NCBI RefSeq assembly: GCF_014197055.1
Contig: NZ_JACIEW010000001.1
Location: forward strand, 310,001-374,000
DNA: 64,000 nucleotides
Source: Devosia subaequoris
Lineage (GTDB): Bacteria > Pseudomonadota > Alphaproteobacteria > Rhizobiales > Devosiaceae
Direction of reading: 5' to 3'
Shown piece after piece: positions 1 through 8,500 of the stretch. Each line of letters begins with the position of its first letter. The stretch's first letter is position 1. Position numbers and translations under genes: made by a program. Under the pieces are notes generated by a model that saw nothing but the letters and a program-made list of their open reading frames with translations, ran no database searches and was not told the origin of the DNA.

Positions 1-455
1 AGAAGGCCCAGTTCGCGCGGCTTGGCGGGTTGCACCGGAATACATTCATCAATTCGCCCAAGGTTTTGGCGCCGGATCTGAAGCTGAAAGTTGATCCGCG
101 GATCCGCTTTGCCGGGCAGGTAACGGGCGTCGAGGGTTATGTGGAAAGCGCTGCGGTCGGCTTGATCACGGGGCGAATGACGGCCGCCGAGGCACTGGGC
201 GGATCGCTTTCTATTCCGCCGGCCACAACAGCGCTGGGCGCGCTGATCGGCCACATTACCGGCGGGCACATCGAGGCAGAGAGCTATAGCGGCGCACGCA
301 GCTTCCAGCCGATGAACGTCAATTTCGGCCTGTTTCCGGAAGTGACGGTCAGCAAGCCAGAAGGCGTCAAGCGTTGGCGCGGTCCGGAACGGACCATTGC
401 CAAGCGCAGGGCCATCACCAGCCGCGCGCTGGACGATCTCAAGGCCTGGGCATGA
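1..455 (+). CDS. trmFO: TrmFO, tRNA (uracil-54-C5)-methyltransferase, 3' part
   Basis: C-terminal 150 or so residues of the folate/FAD-dependent enzyme that makes ribothymidine at position 54 of the tRNA T-loop, using methylenetetrahydrofolate. The frame is open from base 3 and reads through the family's conserved stretch [14 protein letters not shown], then the [19 protein letters not shown] glycine-rich FAD-contact region and [17 protein letters not shown]. The start and the N-terminal FAD fold lie outside the window. The stop overlaps the start of the next gene in an ATGA arrangement, so the two are probably translationally coupled. Identity is firm; only the truncation is due to the window edge. 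Confidence 0.94.
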   Translation, partial: KAQFARLGGLHRNTFINSPKVLAPDLKLKVDPRIRFAGQVTGVEGYVESAAVGLITGRMTAAEALGGSLSIPPATTALGALIGHITGGHIEAESYSGARSFQPMNVNFGLFPEVTVSKPEGVKRWRGPERTIAKRRAITSRALDDLKAWA

Positions 456-913
456 CAACGTCGGCGCTGGCCGAGTACTTGCACACTCATATGCCGCTTT
501 CGCGGTCGATGGCTGTGTCGGTGGTCTCAGCCAGTGCCACGGAGGTGGGGCTCGAAGCGCCCCTGCCCCCCAACCTCAACGTCCATGGCACCATGTTTGG
601 CGGCAGCATCGCCACCCTCGCGCTGTTGGCGGCGTGGTCGGTCGTGCACCTTCGGCTGGATGAGGACCGGTTCGCGGGACAATTGGTGGTTAGCCGCTCT
701 GAAACACAATATCTCAGACCCATTTCTGGTGCGGCGCGAGCGACTGCACGACTGGATGGACTGGATTTGGACGGCTTTTCCCGCCAATTGAACCGGCACG
801 GCAAGGCGCGATTGACCGTCACCGCCGAGGTCTTGTCTGAGGAGCACGTAGCGGCTCGGCTGGTTGCGACGTTCGCGGCGATTGCTGAAGCAGATAGGGC
901 TCCGCAAGCCTAG
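452..913 (+). CDS. YiiD C-terminal-type hotdog thioesterase
   Basis: A 153-residue protein starting with the ATG that overlaps the trmFO stop. The segment [25 protein letters not shown] matches the hotdog-fold signature of the YiiD C-terminal thioesterase family (N-H-x-T-M-F-G-G-S, then a long hydrophobic helix). Such proteins are putative acyl-CoA or acyl-ACP thioesterases; the substrate is unknown. In Escherichia coli the same domain is fused to an acetyltransferase, while here it stands alone. Its stop codon overlaps the stop of the leftward phytoene synthase-like gene, so the two genes are tail to tail with no room for a terminator. Family call is fairly sure, exact function is not. Confidence 0.75.
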   Translation: MTTSALAEYLHTHMPLSRSMAVSVVSASATEVGLEAPLPPNLNVHGTMFGGSIATLALLAAWSVVHLRLDEDRFAGQLVVSRSETQYLRPISGAARATARLDGLDLDGFSRQLNRHGKARLTVTAEVLSEEHVAARLVATFAAIAEADRAPQA

Positions 914-1755
914 CGGTGTCTCAGCGTCCACCAGGTCAGACGCGCGATCTTGCGCCAGTCGGCGTCATCCTGCGGGGCCGCGTAGGGGTTCGTGCTTTGC
1001 TTGTGCCAGAGATCAAGTTGCGCCTCGATGACTGGCATGGCGGCAAAGGCGGTGCGCAGCGGGGATGGCAATTGCGCAACGGCCAATCGCGCCTTGTCCA
1101 GATGTTCGCGAGCCAATTCGGCGATCTGGCTCAGGGCCGCGTGCAGGCCTTCGCTCTCCTGACCGGCGAATATCTCGCCCTCGCGCACACCATTGGCCTC
1201 AAAGATCGACCAAGGCAGCATGATGCGGCCCTGCGCCGAGACGAAGCCGAAGGCGCGCAGGTGACCGACCATGGCCTGGGCGACGCCCAGATGACCGGCA
1301 GCGTCGCCCGGCTCGATCGGCTCGCCATCGTTGAGAATCATGGCGGCAAGCTGGAACAGGGTTGAAGCGGTCTCCCCTGCATAGCCCTCAAAGGTTTCCA
1401 CATCCGGCATGGGATCGTCATAGAGATCGAAGCGCCGTGCACCAATCAGCCGCAGCAAGGTGCCGGTCGGCAGTTTGTAGCGCTCAAGCGTATTAAGCAG
1501 AGCGTCGGCCAAGGGGTTCTGATGCACGGCGCCGTGCCCCTGCCCCGTGATCGCGTCGCTCCACCACTGCAGCCGGAATTCGCCGGGCTGGGGACCGGAA
1601 ACGCGGTCCCGGATGGTGGCAACATCGGTATTGAAGGCATAGAGCGCAGTGACGCCCGGACGTGCCACCGCAGGCAAAACAAGTGTCGCGAGATAGCGGT
1701 CGCGATCACCCTGGCGCAGGGCCTGCGCGGCGAACTCGAAACTCTCTCCTGTCAT
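910..1755 (-). CDS. Squalene/phytoene synthase family protein (NDUFAF6-like)
   Basis: 281 residues with the all-alpha trans-isoprenyl diphosphate synthase fold: YLATLVLPAVARPGVTALYAFNTDVATIRDRV near the start and LQWWSDAI at about 60-70. The aspartate-rich motifs of real squalene or phytoene synthases (DxxxD) are degenerate: the first reads FNTDVATIRD and the second is AMVGHLRAFG. That pattern is typical of the NDUFAF6 group, which in mitochondria assists complex I assembly rather than making isoprenoids. The start is coupled (TGATG) to the stop of the Mth938-domain gene, itself the homologue type of NDUFAF3, another complex I assembly factor. Enzymatic activity is doubtful; a complex I role is inference from family and neighbour. 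Confidence 0.82.
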   Translation of the reverse strand: MTGESFEFAAQALRQGDRDRYLATLVLPAVARPGVTALYAFNTDVATIRDRVSGPQPGEFRLQWWSDAITGQGHGAVHQNPLADALLNTLERYKLPTGTLLRLIGARRFDLYDDPMPDVETFEGYAGETASTLFQLAAMILNDGEPIEPGDAAGHLGVAQAMVGHLRAFGFVSAQGRIMLPWSIFEANGVREGEIFAGQESEGLHAALSQIAELAREHLDKARLAVAQLPSPLRTAFAAMPVIEAQLDLWHKQSTNPYAAPQDDADWRKIARLTWWTLRHR

Positions 1756-2144
1756 CAGCGGGCCTTTTCAACGGCAATGAGCGCGGCGCCGACGGCACGC
1801 TCCTCGGCCAACAGGACATTGTAGGTCCGCACGGCGCCGCCAGTCTGCGTGGCCTCGATGATGATGTTGTGGTCGCGCAGCGCCTGACGAATTGCCGGAT
1901 CGATCGCGACGATGTCCGAGCCCAGACCGATCAGCAACACATCGAGCTTTGCCGCCTGAGCCAAAACGGGGCTCAGGCTTTCGAGCGTCAGTTCAGCAGC
2001 GGTGCTCACGCTCCAGCCCTGCATGCCTTCGGGCAGACAAAGCAGGGATCCCTTGTGGGACATGTCAGCAAAGCGGAAGCCGCCATTGCCATAGGCATCG
2101 ATGCCTACCTGGCCGGGATAGCGACCGTTTTCTGGGGCGCCCAT
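1755..2144 (-). CDS. Mth938-like domain protein (DUF498, NDUFAF3-like)
   Basis: 129 residues covering the whole Mth938 domain: an N-terminal strand pair (IDAYGNGGFRFADMSHKGSLLCLPEG), the LDVLLIGLGSDIV core and a C-terminal segment TYNVLLAEERAVGAALIAV, all as in the DUF498 family. The mitochondrial member NDUFAF3 takes part in early complex I assembly; bacterial members have no proven role. It begins six bases after the secDF stop and ends one base into the next gene, so it is in one operon with yajC and secDF. This secDF-Mth938-phytoene synthase-like order is frequent in Alphaproteobacteria, which supports a link to membrane protein biogenesis. Confidence 0.85.
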   Translation of the reverse strand: MGAPENGRYPGQVGIDAYGNGGFRFADMSHKGSLLCLPEGMQGWSVSTAAELTLESLSPVLAQAAKLDVLLIGLGSDIVAIDPAIRQALRDHNIIIEATQTGGAVRTYNVLLAEERAVGAALIAVEKAR

Positions 2145-2150
2145 GAACGA

Positions 2151-4718
2151 TCAGCCCGCAGCACTGTCCGAGGGTTCACCGGCATCGGTCACGTCTTTGC
2201 CGCCATCGGCCTGATCGGCTCTTGTGGTCAGGCCGAGATAGATCAGGATCGGCGCTGCGATGAAGATGGACGAATAGGTACCGACCAGCACACCCCAAGC
2301 CATGGAGATGGTGAAGCTGCGAATGACTTCGCCGCCAAAGACCACCAAGGCCATGAGGGCCAGGAAGGTCGTGGTCGCCGTCAGGATGGTGCGTGGCAAG
2401 GTGGAGTTGATGGCGATGTCGATGATTTCTGGGAGAGCCACCTTCTTGTACTTCATGCGGTATTCGCGGATACGATCGTAGATCACGACGGTATCGTTGA
2501 GCGAGTAGCCCACAATGGTGAGGATCGCCGCGATACTGGAGGCATTGAACTCCAGACCGGCAAACGCAAACAGACCTATGGTCAGGATGACGTCGTGAGC
2601 CGTCGTGACAATGGCGCCAACGGCGAACTGCCACTCAAACCGGAACCATAGATAGACAAGAATACCGAGCAGGGCCACGCCGAGTCCTATAGCCCCAGTC
2701 ATAGCCAGTTCGGCCGAAACGGTCGGCCCAACAGTCTCGGTGCCGCGCATGGTGTAATCGAGCGCTTCAACGGCCAGTCGGACTTCTTCAACAGCCACCT
2801 GTTGGGCCGAGGCACCACCATCCTGGGTCTGAACACGCACAAGCAGGCTGTCGGCCTCACCGAAGCCCTGCACCTGCACGTCGCCAAGTCCAAGCTGAGA
2901 CAATGCTTCGCGGACGTTGCCGGGCTCCGCCACGCCGTCGTTGGCCTGAATTTCCATGGACGAACCGCCACGGAAGTCGATGCCCAGATTGAGGCCGTGA
3001 ATGCCAAACCAGCCGAGCGACAGGATCGAGGCGGCTATCGACAACGCCAGGACAATCCTGCGGATCGCCATAAACGGAAGCTTGGTGCCATCGGGGACGA
3101 TGCGCAGCAACTGAATACGTAGCGTTTTTGGTCGCGCCCATTTGTACCAGCGACCGACAATGAACAGCGTCACGAGATAGGCGGTGAACAGCGTGGTCAG
3201 AATACCGATGGCCAGCGTGACGGCGAAACCCTGCACCGGACCAGAGCCGAGATAGAACAGCACAACGGCGGCGATCAGGGTGGTGATATTGGCATCGAGG
3301 ATGGTGGCCATGGCGCGCTGGAAGCCGGCCTCAATCGCCGCGATTTTGCTGCGGCCCGCTGCCATCTCCTCGCGTATGCGCTCGAAAATCAGCACATTGG
3401 CGTCCACCGCCATGCCAATGGTCAACACGATACCGGCAATACCGGGCAAGGTCAGGGTCGCGCCCAACATGGACAGCACGCCCAAAACAAGCACCACATT
3501 GATGATCACCGCCAGGTTGGCGAACACACCAAACAGGCCATAGGCCAGCACCATGAAGGCAACCACCGCAATGGCACCGACGATGCCGGCGGTGACGCCG
3601 GCGCGGATGGAGTCGGCGCCGAGCCCAGCGCTGACCGAACGCTCCTCAACGATATCGAGGCTGGCAGGGAGCGCGCCCCCGCGCAGCAGAACGGCGAGGT
3701 CGTTGGCCGAGGCGGTGGTGAAACTGCCGCTGATCTGGCCAGAACCGCCAGTGATCGGTTGTTGAATTACGGGCGCGGTGATGACCTGGTTATCGAGAAC
3801 GATGGCAAAGCGCTGGCCAACATTAGCAGAGGTGATTTCACCGAAGGTGATCGCCCCACGGGTGTCGAACCTGAAACTGACAACCGGGATACTGCGCTGC
3901 TGGTCGTAGGCCGGCTGGGCATCGACCAGTGACTCACCACCCAAAGCAATGTCTTCGTAGAGCAGCTCTCGTGAGCCGTCCTGGCTGGGCAAGATCATGG
4001 TGCCCGGGGGCAACCCCTGTGCCTCAGCCTGATCGGCGGTCATGCCCGGATAGACCATATGGAACGTCAGGCGCGCCGTCTGGGAAATGATGTTCTTGAG
4101 ACGAGTGGAATCGCCAAAACCCGGGACCTGAACCAGAAGCCGGTTGGTGCCCTGGCGCTGAATGCTCGGTTCGGTTGTGCCCAATTCATCGATACGATTG
4201 CGCACGACCTCAATGGATTGTGCCACGAGGCTCGACATGCGCTGTTCGATGCCCTCGGGGGTCAGCGTAACTGTAACGAGATTGTCCCCATTGGGTGCGA
4301 TGGCGATCTCATTGGTGCCGCCGACGCCGGAGAACACTTGTCCCCCAACCGTATTCTGCAAGTTCTCTAGGGCCGTGAGGGCAGTAGCCTGCTGGCTGGC
4401 GTCCATCAGTTCAATTGTGATCGAGTTGGTCGCGGGATCGGTAGTGATAATGTTACCGATGCCGTTGTCATTGGCCAAAATGTTGCGCGCATCGCGGCGT
4501 AGATCGGCAAGGCGTTCCGTGACAATGCTTTCTTCGTTCACTTGCAACAGCAGGTGCGAACCGCCCTGCAGGTCGAGCCCCAGTACAACCGTTTCGTTCG
4601 GCAACCAATCGGGCAGCGCGTCGCGCGCCGCCTGCGGCAACATGCTGGGCAGTGCAAAGAGCACGCCGAACACGATGATGGCGAACATGACAATGGTGCG
4701 GATGGGCGAAAACTGCAT
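2151..4718 (-). CDS. secDF: Fused SecD-SecF protein translocase subunit
   Basis: 855 residues joining SecD and SecF, the inner-membrane RND-type subunits that use the proton gradient to complete SecYEG-dependent export. The SecD half has an N-terminal membrane helix, the D1 motif GLDLQGGSHLLLQV (about 47-60), the large periplasmic domain with LLVQVPGFGD, and a membrane block ending near KWARP. The SecF half starts near residue 540 and shows GLNLGIDFRGGSSMEI and the D-E-x-R-Y-x-x-R-like loop NDTVVIYDRIREY. I chose the ATG at 4718 because an AGGACG ribosome site lies seven bases upstream; an in-frame start seven codons earlier has none. Separate secD and secF genes are the rule in enterobacteria, so the fusion is notable but known. 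Confidence 0.96.
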   Translation of the reverse strand: MQFSPIRTIVMFAIIVFGVLFALPSMLPQAARDALPDWLPNETVVLGLDLQGGSHLLLQVNEESIVTERLADLRRDARNILANDNGIGNIITTDPATNSITIELMDASQQATALTALENLQNTVGGQVFSGVGGTNEIAIAPNGDNLVTVTLTPEGIEQRMSSLVAQSIEVVRNRIDELGTTEPSIQRQGTNRLLVQVPGFGDSTRLKNIISQTARLTFHMVYPGMTADQAEAQGLPPGTMILPSQDGSRELLYEDIALGGESLVDAQPAYDQQRSIPVVSFRFDTRGAITFGEITSANVGQRFAIVLDNQVITAPVIQQPITGGSGQISGSFTTASANDLAVLLRGGALPASLDIVEERSVSAGLGADSIRAGVTAGIVGAIAVVAFMVLAYGLFGVFANLAVIINVVLVLGVLSMLGATLTLPGIAGIVLTIGMAVDANVLIFERIREEMAAGRSKIAAIEAGFQRAMATILDANITTLIAAVVLFYLGSGPVQGFAVTLAIGILTTLFTAYLVTLFIVGRWYKWARPKTLRIQLLRIVPDGTKLPFMAIRRIVLALSIAASILSLGWFGIHGLNLGIDFRGGSSMEIQANDGVAEPGNVREALSQLGLGDVQVQGFGEADSLLVRVQTQDGGASAQQVAVEEVRLAVEALDYTMRGTETVGPTVSAELAMTGAIGLGVALLGILVYLWFRFEWQFAVGAIVTTAHDVILTIGLFAFAGLEFNASSIAAILTIVGYSLNDTVVIYDRIREYRMKYKKVALPEIIDIAINSTLPRTILTATTTFLALMALVVFGGEVIRSFTISMAWGVLVGTYSSIFIAAPILIYLGLTTRADQADGGKDVTDAGEPSDSAAG

Positions 4719-4732
4719 GGAAGAGCGTCCTG

Positions 4733-4763
4733 AAAGCAAAAGCCGGAGCCCTAAGGCCCCGGC
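4733..4763 (-). terminator. Hairpin plus T-tract between yajC and secDF
   Basis: On the minus strand a nine-base-pair stem (GCCGGGGCC with GGCTCCGGC, one G-U pair, loop TTAG) is followed by TTTTGCTTT. It lies after the yajC stop and just before the secDF ribosome site, so it would act as a partial terminator or attenuator inside the operon, lowering secDF relative to yajC. Confidence 0.6.
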
Positions 4764-4781
4764 GAGCAGACTGTGCCAGCC

Positions 4782-5129
4782 TTAGGCAGGCTTATTATCG
4801 TTGACCGGCTCGGACTTGGAGCGCACATCGGCAACCATGCCGCGCACGACCTTGACCTTGACGCCCTGTGCAACCTCGACTTCGAGATCTTCGCCGTCGA
4901 CGGCCTTGGTAACCTTGCCGACAATACCGCCGGTGGTGACGACCGTATCGCCGCGACGGATGGCCGAGAGCATGGCCTGCTGCGCCTTCATACGCTTCTG
5001 CTGCGGGCGGAAGATCAAAAGCCAGAAGATCAGCACCAGAAGGGCGATCGGCATAAGCTGGATGAAGATGTCAGCCATGCCACCAGGGGCCCCAACCGCG
5101 TCCTGAGCATAGGCGGGCGTTACAAACAT
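4782..5129 (-). CDS. yajC: YajC, Sec translocase accessory subunit
   Basis: 115-residue single-span protein. The membrane helix (IFIQLMPIALLVLIFWLLIF, residues 21-40) is followed directly by RPQQKRMK, the hallmark of YajC, then the conserved DTVVTTGGIVGKV and the acidic strand DGEDLEVEVAQGVKVKV. YajC forms a complex with SecDF at the inner membrane. The ATG at 5129 sits eight bases after AAGGAG; the codon just before it is TTG and is not needed. It leads the leftward yajC-secDF operon and diverges from the DUF815 ATPase gene with about 200 bases of promoter region between them. Confidence 0.95.
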   Translation of the reverse strand: MFVTPAYAQDAVGAPGGMADIFIQLMPIALLVLIFWLLIFRPQQKRMKAQQAMLSAIRRGDTVVTTGGIVGKVTKAVDGEDLEVEVAQGVKVKVVRGMVADVRSKSEPVNDNKPA

Positions 5130-5330
5130 CAAGCGAACTCCTTATTGATTCTTTTTCGTGCGTTGGAGGAAGGGGCGGCCCGGTCCTGTATCGACAGGGA
5201 TGTGGACGCTATCGGGCTTGCCTGCACTTGCGCCCCGGCCAAAATCGCGCGGACTATACATTTGGGGTTGGCGTATTGCAAAGCCAATAAGGGCGCGCAG
5301 ATTGCCGCGTCAAAGCTGAAGGACGACAGG

Positions 5331-6194
5331 GTGAAGACCAAGGACTATCTGGGCCGGATTGCGGAAGCGCTTGAGACCATTGCGACCGCCATGTCTCAGG
5401 ACGAGAACGCCAGGCAATTCGAGCTCGGCGAAGCCGATGCCTATCATTGGCAGGGGGAAAGTGGCCGGTTGATGGCTATCCCCAGGGTCAGCCGCGTTCC
5501 CTTGTCGATGCTTCGGGGCATCGATCAGGTCCGCGACATTCTTCTGGCCAATACCGAGCAGTTTGCCCGCGGCCATGGCGCCAACAACGCCCTGCTGTGG
5601 GGCGCTCGGGGCATGGGCAAATCCTCGCTCGTCAAGGCAATTCACGCCGATATCCGCGCGCGCGAGGGGTTTGAGCGGCTCGTGCTGGTGGAAATTGCCC
5701 GGGAGGACCTGGAGTCCCTGCCCCAATTGATGCGGGCAATTGCCTCCCAGTCGGCGCGGTTCATTGTCTTCTGTGATGATCTGAGCTTCGACAGCGGGGA
5801 AACCAGCTACAAATCCTTGAAGACCATTCTGGATGGTGGCCTGGAAGGCCGACCTGACAATGTGCTGTTCTATGCGACCTCAAACCGCCGTCACCTGATG
5901 CCGCGCGACATGATCGAGAATGAGCGCTCGACCGCGATCAATCCGAGCGAGGCGGTTGAAGAGAAGGTTTCTCTGTCCGATCGATTCGGGTTGTGGCTCG
6001 GCTTTCACAATTCCGACCAGGAAAGTTACCTCGCCATGGTCTCAGGCTACGCCACCTATTTTGGACTTTCGATTGACGCAGAGACGCTGCGGGCTCGGGC
6101 CATTGAATGGGCCGCCACGCGTGGCTCACGCTCCGGCCGGGTCGCCATACAGCTTGTACGAACGCTGGCAGGCGAAGAGGGCAAGGCCGTCTGA
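5331..6194 (+). CDS. DUF815 AAA+-type ATP-binding protein
   Basis: 287 residues when started at the GTG at 5331, which has AGGA about eight bases upstream; the frame is open far further upstream but that part does not look coding. Walker A is GARGMGKSS (91-99) and Walker B is FIVFCDD (144-150), followed by a sensor-like FYATSNRRHLMP. This is the DUF815 family of AAA+ ATPases, widespread in Alphaproteobacteria and of unknown function; the gene commonly sits near yajC and the M23 peptidase. It diverges from yajC and is convergent with the LysM/M23 lipoprotein gene, with one shared terminator. Confidence 0.88.
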   Translation: MKTKDYLGRIAEALETIATAMSQDENARQFELGEADAYHWQGESGRLMAIPRVSRVPLSMLRGIDQVRDILLANTEQFARGHGANNALLWGARGMGKSSLVKAIHADIRAREGFERLVLVEIAREDLESLPQLMRAIASQSARFIVFCDDLSFDSGETSYKSLKTILDGGLEGRPDNVLFYATSNRRHLMPRDMIENERSTAINPSEAVEEKVSLSDRFGLWLGFHNSDQESYLAMVSGYATYFGLSIDAETLRARAIEWAATRGSRSGRVAIQLVRTLAGEEGKAV

Positions 6195-6219
6195 TATCTG
6201 CCATCGCGAGACAATAGAA

Positions 6220-6247
6220 AAAGGCCGGAGCACCACTTCCGGCCTTT
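6220..6247. terminator. Bidirectional intrinsic terminator
   Basis: Perfect ten-base-pair inverted repeat AAAGGCCGGA / TCCGGCCTTT with an eight-base loop, placed between two convergent genes (DUF815 ending at 6194 and the M23 gene ending at 6273). The A-run and T-run flank both arms, so it can end transcription from either side. Confidence 0.8.
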
Positions 6248-6272
6248 CTCAATTCGGAGGTCCGAGCTTAGA

Positions 6273-7550
6273 TCAGCTCGCGAGCAGTGGCACTGGATCG
6301 ACCGGGGTCGCTCCTTTGCGCAGCTCGAAGTGGAGCTGCGGCCTGGATACAGAGCCGGTCTGGCCGACAGCGCCGATCGCGTCGCCGCGATTGACCACGG
6401 CGCCCTTGGCAACGCTCATGGAGGCGAGGTGAGCATAGGCCGAGACATAGCCATTCGGATGGCGGATCAGCACGAGATTGCCGTAACCCTCGACGCCCGA
6501 ACCGACATAAATCACGGTGCCGTTTTCGGCGGCCTTGACCGAAGAGCCTTCGGGAACATCGATATTGATGCCGGTGCCGCGCGAGGCGGCGAAGTCGGTA
6601 ATGACGCGGCCGGACACAGGCCAGCGGAACTTCTCGCCCGAGGCGGCAGGTTCAGCGGCCGGGGCGGGCGTCGTCGGCACCGACGCAACCTGGGTCACTT
6701 CTGCACCTGCGGGTGCCGCTGCCGGTGTGGGCGCGGGGGCCTTGGTCGTGGCCGCCTGCTGCACGGCATTGTCTGCCGACAGATTGGACGGGCGCGAGGC
6801 CGGCATGGCCGGAGCCATGGTATCCTGACTGGCGCTGGCCACTTCGACCCGCTGGGTATTCACTAGGTCGGACCGGCCGGGAATGATGATCTTCTGACCG
6901 ACAATAATCTTATCGGGCGAACCCAGGTTATTGGCGTGCACGATGGCCTGGGTGGTCACATCGTATTTGCGCGCAATGGTGTAGAGCGACTCGCCGCCGG
7001 CGATAGTGTGCGTGTAGGCATTGGCGGCGGCCTGTTGCGGCACACTGGAATTGACCGGCAGCGCGGCACTGGAAGGATTGGCGCCCATGGCGACGGCGGC
7101 TGGTGCGGCCGGCAGCGGGGCAAGGTTTTGCTGAGCAGGCATGGCTTGCGTGTTTCCCATAGATGACGACGAACTCAATGCAGGCAGGGCCTGGGTCTGC
7201 ACCGTGGAGGCAGATGCTCCGATCGGTGAAGTCGCGCCGGATGGCTGCATGAAGCCACCGTTGGCCGGCGCCGGAGGCAGCGTGTTGCCGCCGTTCCAGG
7301 CTGCGCCGACATTGGCCGGCGGCAGAAATTCCATGCTGGCAACCTGCACCGGCTGGGGCGCACCAATGGTCGGGGGCATGGGCTGATTGAGGGTTGTCGG
7401 GGCGGACTGCGCGACCGAGCCGGTGACGGTATTGTCGCTAAAACTGCGACTCCCGAGGCTCGAACAGCCGGACAATCCAACGGCGGCGATCATTACACCG
7501 GCAACGGCGACCGCACTTCTATGGGTCCGCGGAAAAACGCGAATACTCAT
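6273..7550 (-). CDS. LysM/M23 murein hydrolase-type lipoprotein (NlpD-like)
   Basis: 425 residues. An N-terminal hydrophobic stretch ends in the lipobox LSGC (about residues 26-29), so it should be a lipoprotein. A long Pro/Ala/Ser linker leads to one LysM domain (HTIAGGESLYTIARKYDVTTQAIVHANNL, near 180-230), another linker, and a C-terminal LytM/M23 domain (FRWPVSGRVITDF ... GNLVLIRHPNGYVSAYAHL ... HFELRKG). Of the zinc ligands, HLA and HFE are visible, but the usual HxxxD motif reads TDFAASRGTGINID, where histidine is missing. The domain is therefore likely non-catalytic, as in NlpD/EnvC activators of cell-division amidases. It is last in the surE-serS-tat block. Confidence 0.88.
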   Translation of the reverse strand: MSIRVFPRTHRSAVAVAGVMIAAVGLSGCSSLGSRSFSDNTVTGSVAQSAPTTLNQPMPPTIGAPQPVQVASMEFLPPANVGAAWNGGNTLPPAPANGGFMQPSGATSPIGASASTVQTQALPALSSSSSMGNTQAMPAQQNLAPLPAAPAAVAMGANPSSAALPVNSSVPQQAAANAYTHTIAGGESLYTIARKYDVTTQAIVHANNLGSPDKIIVGQKIIIPGRSDLVNTQRVEVASASQDTMAPAMPASRPSNLSADNAVQQAATTKAPAPTPAAAPAGAEVTQVASVPTTPAPAAEPAASGEKFRWPVSGRVITDFAASRGTGINIDVPEGSSVKAAENGTVIYVGSGVEGYGNLVLIRHPNGYVSAYAHLASMSVAKGAVVNRGDAIGAVGQTGSVSRPQLHFELRKGATPVDPVPLLAS

Positions 7551-7726
7551 CGGCTTACTCGTACGCAGGTACTCAACAACTGAGCTTGACGCTACGCCGG
7601 TAAGGTAAAGACGAGTTTAAAGCCGATGCGATTTGAGCGAATTCGTATCAGGCAGATTCAGAGGTGGGTAAGGTTAAGACGGTTGATCTCAGCCCCAGAG
7701 GGTGAACGAGAGCGACAATGCCTCGC

Positions 7727-8500
7727 CTACTGCTTCTTGAGCGAAAGTCCGCCCAGTCGCTCCAAGGCACCGTTATGGGTCTGCTGGAGCGCGAAAGGGG
7801 TCACGGTAATGGCATTGCCCCGGCGCAGAACTTCAAAGTCTGCCGCAGGATCGAGCGGCTGCGGTGTCTCGGGTATGGCCATGAAGAACTGGCCCTCATT
7901 GTCACTCGGATAATAGCGAATGGGTGAACGCGAGAAGCGCTGATGGGCGACTGCGGAGAGCCCGACGACGTCCTCGGTGGTGCAGAACGGGAAATTGACA
8001 TTGTAGAAAACGTCGTCGCCGGCATGGGCCGCCAGGATAGCCGACACCACTTCGGCACCGTAGCGACGGGCATTGGCCCAGTCCGGCTTATGCGAGACTT
8101 CGTAATCCATGGACTGGCTCATGGCGATGCCGATGGCGCCTTGCAGCACGCCCTCGCGCGCGCCGGCGGCGGTTCCGGAGCAGTTGACGATATCGCCCAG
8201 GTTCTGACCGGCATTGACGCCGGAAAGCACCAGATCAGCCGGCCTGTCACCCAATATGTGGGTCATGCCCGCCACGACGCAGTCGGCTGGCGAGCCGCCG
8301 GTGACGGCGTAGCGCCTCGCCCCTCTGGTCTCGAAGGAGAGTTCCCGGCCGAAGGTGAAGCGGTGCCCTGCCCCGGACTGATTGCCGTCCGGGGCCACGA
8401 TCCAAACATCATCGGAAATCGCCTGCGCGATGTCGGCCATGATGGCGATGCCAGGCGCATCCACGCCATCGTCATTGGTGATGAGGATGCGCAGGCTCAT
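7727..8500 (-). CDS. surE: 5'/3'-nucleotidase SurE
   Basis: 257 residues with the complete SurE signature: LRILITNDDGVDAPGI at the N-terminus (the DD pair binds the metal), VAPDGNQSGAGH near 37-48, and SGVNAGQNLGDIVNCSGTAAGAREG. SurE dephosphorylates nucleoside monophosphates and is a stationary-phase survival factor. The start ATG follows the serS stop codon with no spacer, so surE is translated from the serS mRNA. In many relatives a pcm gene comes next; here the following gene is the M23 lipoprotein, 176 bases on. Confidence 0.96.
   Translation of the reverse strand: MSLRILITNDDGVDAPGIAIMADIAQAISDDVWIVAPDGNQSGAGHRFTFGRELSFETRGARRYAVTGGSPADCVVAGMTHILGDRPADLVLSGVNAGQNLGDIVNCSGTAAGAREGVLQGAIGIAMSQSMDYEVSHKPDWANARRYGAEVVSAILAAHAGDDVFYNVNFPFCTTEDVVGLSAVAHQRFSRSPIRYYPSDNEGQFFMAIPETPQPLDPAADFEVLRRGNAITVTPFALQQTHNGALERLGGLSLKKQ

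Noticed and set aside
1662-2651. Plus-strand open frame across the phytoene synthase-like, Mth938 and secDF genes
   Set aside because: It spans three supported genes in antisense and its composition is His/Gly/Asp-rich without motifs.
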